Assembly: GCF_021730395.1 (NCBI RefSeq)
Contig: NC_069373.1
Span: 10,062,001 to 10,126,000 of the forward strand
Origin: Mercenaria mercenaria
Taxonomy: Eukaryota > Mollusca > Bivalvia > Venerida > Veneridae
Length of the DNA: 64,000 bases
Reading direction: 5' to 3'
Shown here piece after piece: positions 60,095 to 64,000 of the stretch. The translations under genes and the position numbers were made by a program. Each line of letters starts with the position of its first letter. The first letter of the stretch is position 1. Under the pieces are notes generated by a model. The model ran no database searches and had not been told where the DNA came from. It saw only the letters and a list, made by a program, of their open reading frames with translations.

Positions 60095-60346
60095 CGTTTG
60101 ATATGTCGGCATCAAGGGTATCATTAAATATGTCGGGATTAAGGTTTTCATTAAATATGTCGGGATACAGAGTTTCGTTAAATATGTCGGCATAAATGGT
60201 TTTACTAAATATGTCGGGATACAGAGTTTCGTTATATATGTCGGCATACATGGTTTCACTAAATATGTCGGGATACAGAGTTTCGTTATATATGTCGGCA
60301 TACATGGTTTCACTAAATATGTCGGGATACAGAGTTTCGTTAAATA
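60095..60346 (+). repeat. minisatellite, 27-bp unit in 54-bp pairs
   Basis: About nine units of AAATATGTCGGGATACAGAG plus TTTCGTT alternate with a GTCGGCATACATGG variant, so the best period is 54. Diverged units lie 260 bases upstream at 59745-59835. Period 27 keeps all frames open. Confidence 0.88.
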
Positions 60347-60699
60347 TAATACTAAGTAGAGGTATCAAACTAATATTTAAAAAAATGTCAAAAACATAGA
60401 CTTTATCAGATTTGGTCATTATCATAAAGTGTTCTTATTACTTTAGTAACATTTGCTTCGATGCGTTTTGAGAAAATACATAAAAAGTAGATGAGGGGTA
60501 AAAAGGCAGAAGTTATTAAGTTTGATACTCGATGTTCGTCTTTCGATATTTTGTTATGTAACGAAATGGCATTCGGCCGAAATATACAAATCATATAGGT
60601 CAGTCCTTATTCTTAAACTTATATTTTCTAGTTGTTTTTGTAATTTTTGTATGCAGTTATGTTGTGTTCAGTCCAGTAAATGTTGTGCGCATGTCTAAC

Positions 60700-60970
60700 G
60701 GAAGACGCCAAAACCAAAACACAAAAACTCGACAAATAAGGTATTTGTCGCGTTTTCGTGTTTTCATGCTGGCGCGGCGAGATCACGGCAACACGACAGC
60801 ACGACAAATAAAGGGCGCAAACATGACATACTCATACCCGCCAACACGAAAGCTCGACAGATAAATTTGTCGTGTGAACGCCCTCTAAACAATGTGTTTT
60901 CGTGTAAAATATGTCCTGTTTTCGTGTTTTCGCCCCGCAGACAGGGCATGGCAGAAATCAGCCACCATAC
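60700..60970. repeat. CGACACGACA-type repeat, inverted relative of 43345-43855
   Basis: It ends GGCAGAAATCAGCCACCATAC, the reverse complement of the start of 43345-43855. The interior has the same AACACGAAA, CGACAAATAAAGGGCGC and ATACCCGCC blocks. Confidence 0.7.
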
Positions 60971-62320
60971 GTCTTAAACAATAAGGCACATAAAGCTGGA
61001 CGGTCAGTCAGTGTTAGTACGGAGAATTTCACCACCGAGCAGATATGATGGTCTTTTAAAACTAAATAAATAAAGCTGCTCAAAGGGCATCGTTAAACCG
61101 TACGCACGAAACCGTCTGATATCGATATGCGGACGAGCTACAAGCTCTATGCGGACAAGCGTCAGCCTATATCATTTCTATGGAGTTCCTTTTCGATCAC
61201 TGCTCCCGAAACAACAATATACGAAAACTGTAAAGAAGAAACCCGTTGAAACTACCTCGGTGATTGTCGGAAGTCGAAACCTTGATGGTGAAAATACCAA
61301 ACTGCTACGACGGAAACACAAAATTACTTAACCACGATGTATATACATGTACTAGTACATGTAACTTGATTCGCGTCTTCGACATCGTGCTTTCTACTTC
61401 TACCATTGTTGCCTCGGCTTCCACCAAAACCTACGGTCTTCAAGAACTGTCTGGCGGCGTATAATATGTATATATAGAATTTCAATAATCCACCACCACA
61501 GAATTAAGAATATTATGTACAACACTGGGTCAAAATACACTAAATTGCAGTAATATCATGTACAACGCGTTATGTATACCTATTTCCTATTCTGTCTATT
61601 TGAGCGTACTTTTCTTCAAATAAGGTTGATGGTGATCCCTGGCCCGTTTGCCTTGCTGCTTGTTAATAAAAATCTTATAATATTCAATGTTTATGTTGTC
61701 TTACAATGCACTTCGTTTAATCTTTAAAATACATTTGATTTAATTGTTTGACATAAACGGTCGAATATACAAGCGATGGAGACTCGTAAGAGTAAAACTC
61801 ACAGGCCCTTGGGTCCAGTAGTTAGAAACATTTATCAAAACCATTTTTTCGTCTTAAGAAATATTTTAGAAGATATATTCTTGAAAGATATACCAATTTG
61901 TTCTGCATTTGAACGACCTTATAATTTCGATGTTCTACATGTGAAGAAATAGAACTAGAAGATCAAGAAATAGAACTAGATCTAAAACATTTATCAACTG
62001 TAAGATCAATACTTCATTTTTGTCATTAATATAACCCGCACAGGGACAGAAAGAAATAGTATACTGTCCTACACGTCGTCTGATAAAAAGTATGTCACAT
62101 TATATTAGGGCCAAATGAATATGGTGCAACATGTTGGCTAACAAAGTTTTAAAATCATCTATAATTGTATCGAAACTTTTATCTCATCCTGTGTTTGGTA
62201 TAATGTACGATAATTGTTTTAGCAGAAATCCGTTTTATCTCTACACTATTGCAAATGATTACCAACGATCAGACTAAACGTGGATGCTTTTTTATTGAAT
62301 AGAAATTTAAAATAATAGGT
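60971..62320. other. no gene recognised
   Basis: Mixed AT-rich sequence. I see no gene or named repeat apart from a GTCGAAACC phrase near 61274 that recalls 50920-51075. Confidence 0.4.
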
Positions 62321-62471
62321 GAGCCGCACGATGAGAAAACCAACATAATGCATTTGCTACCAGTATGGATCCAGACTAGCTTGCGCAACCGCGCTTTCTG
62401 GTTAGGATCCATGCTGTTCGCTAAGGGTTTCTCTAATTGGAACATGCTTTGGTTTTCTCATGGTGTGGCTC
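62321..62471. mobile_element. GAGCC foldback MITE, copy 8, internally deleted
   Basis: Both ends are present (GAGCCGCACGATGAGAAAAC and the inverse TGTGGCTC), but most of the right inner arm is missing, leaving about 150 bases. Confidence 0.8.
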
Positions 62472-62539
62472 ACTTAATTTACAAATAACGCCAAGAAGAT
62501 AATGTTGAATTAAACTTTCCTTTTCATTGCTTTACGGTA

Positions 62540-62905
62540 ACGTTGTGAAATCGTGAATTCGTGAAGTGGAAATCGTGAAATCGTGAATTCATGAAGTGGA
62601 AATTGTGATATCGAGAATTCGTGAAGTGGAAATCGTGAATTCATGAATGGAAATCGTGAAATCGTGAATCATGAAGTGAAATCGTGAATTCAGAACAGAA
62701 ATCGTGTTCGTGAATTCTGAAGTGAAATCGTGAATCAAGAAAGTGAAATCATGAACTGAAGTGAATTCTGAATGGAATGTGAAATCGTGAATCGAATAAT
62801 CGGAACGATTCATGAAGTGAATCGTGAATAAGCAGAATGTGAATCGTGATCATGAAGTGGAAATCGTGAAATCAGGAAGCAGAAATCGTGAAATAATGAA
62901 GTTGA
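62540..62905 (+). repeat. minisatellite of GAAGTGGAAATCGTGAA units
   Basis: Many imperfect 13-30 base units combine GAAGTGGAAATCGTGAAATC and GTGAATTCAT. Unit length varies and several units are truncated. Confidence 0.85.
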
Positions 62906-64000
62906 AATGTCACCATGGGTCTTTCGTAGTTAACTGCTGTAACTGCTGCAACTGCTAACTGCTCACTTCACACCGATGTTGTTTTTATGGTTTGTCGCTT
63001 TCAAAATCACGCATGCTATGTACTTTATATTATATACTATATCCTTTCCGCAGCCTTAACGTACTAAAACGTATTAGCGTCTGATGGCCCTTTCACGCTT
63101 CCGTAGAAACAACATTTATTACATGAAACTTATTTTGAAAATATTTCTGAAATGTCTAGGTCTGCAGCTCTCAAATACGGTTATATCTTACATCCGAGGC
63201 ATATACTGACACTCTCAGACAACATGAAAAAATGACATTTTGAGCGATTTGATGAAGTTCCAAAATTATCAATGTACCCTTGGTCCGTTACGGACCACTG
63301 TGGGATTTCTGTTTATCCAGAGCTCAAATATTTTTTCATAGATTAAAAGCTGACATGCTGTACTAAAGCCCAGGTAATTTCAATTCGTAATAAAGTGCTG
63401 AAAATTGGCTCCCCAATAGCAAAAAAAAAAAAAAAAAGTCCACGCGCATACATTTAGACGGGGTGACCCCTGCGCGTGACCCCTGACTATCTACGAATCA
63501 AAATGCGGCTTTCGTTTTCAAGTTTAGCATTTCTACTTTCATTTTATTTACTTCCGGAAAAAGCTGACGGTAGAGTGATGTCATTTTCTGTGTTTGTCAA
63601 AAACATACATATGCCTGGCGAGATTGCATAAATATGTGATGGCCGTCCTAAGGTTATACCATAATGCTATACAACAACATGAAAATGTATAAGTTCATTT
63701 TTATTAATAAGAGTATAGAAATATTTCAATTTGCATGATAGTGGTGAAATGACATTACAAGGGTAAAATGGCCTGGTTTTGGTTAAAACTTTTGAAGAGA
63801 CACGAAATAAAATGGAAATTTATATGTTTATGTAAGATTAAGCTATTATATTCACTCGTGTATGTCATAGTTCACATATTAGATTTTAAGTATTTTTGTG
63901 GTGTTCCCCTCTATCTTACACTGAATCCATGAGTATGTTTTATACTCCTGAAAAGCTTCGCCTGTATCAACAGCATACGAGACTATCGAATAAGTAATTG
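62906..64000. other. window end, no firm gene
   Basis: It includes an 18-base A-run near 63420 and one short candidate first exon at 63503. Otherwise nothing recognised. Confidence 0.4.
63503..63631 (+). CDS. candidate signal-peptide-bearing small ORF or first exon, 42 aa
   Basis: The ATG opens MRLSFSSLAFLLSFYLL, a good signal-peptide shape, followed by PEKADGRVMSF and a TAA after 42 residues. A possible donor at GTGATG follows residue 24, so it could be the first exon of a secreted protein that continues beyond the window. No homologue is recognised. Confidence 0.2.
   Translation: MRLSFSSLAFLLSFYLLPEKADGRVMSFSVFVKNIHMPGEIA

Noticed and set aside
60000-60425. 141-residue repetitive frame on the minus strand
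   Set aside because: Produced by the 27-base minisatellite (nine codons per unit); no start context, domain or splice support.

Overview
This is animal nuclear DNA, most likely from a marine bivalve or another mollusc. The genes have GT-AG introns, AATAAA signals and wide spacing, and most of the window is repeats. The palindromic foldback family, the tRNA-derived SINEs and the tandem-cored elements ending in GCTCACCTGT-type sequence are all, from memory, typical of bivalve genomes. No species can be named from the sequence alone.

Layout. 1-10991: a broken Ty3/Gypsy LTR retrotransposon on the minus strand, cut by the window edge. Its consensus is rich in single-base runs and may be poorly polished. 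12415-15112 (-): a five-exon sigma-class-like glutathione S-transferase of 210 residues. 17168-19847 (+): a two-exon Cys-loop receptor subunit of 419 residues, nicotinic-like but lacking key ligand-site residues. 22590-26648 (-) and 36321-43003 (-): two three-exon cystatin genes (116 and 115 residues) in tandem. 47916-54442 (+): a second five-exon sigma-class GST of 202 residues with the same intron phases as the first. Between the two cystatins lie a Helitron-like element with a 17-unit tandem core (27094-29706), a 3.6-kb inverted repeat whose arms each carry a promoter-side exon and a coding exon around a C2H2 zinc-finger exon (30417-34037), and the 3' end of a LINE (34424-35455). The rest is TIR elements, minisatellites, SINE copies and decayed repeat sequence.

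The host genes look like detoxification (two GSTs), protease inhibition (two secreted cystatins) and a ligand-gated channel subunit. Their order does not imply a shared pathway. Each is a member of a family that often expands in molluscs, and the two pairs here suggest local duplication.

The best candidates for something undescribed are the inverted-repeat zinc-finger locus, the Cys-loop receptor without the usual acetylcholine-binding residues, and three repeat families whose termini, and for two of them target-site duplications, can be read directly from the sequence.
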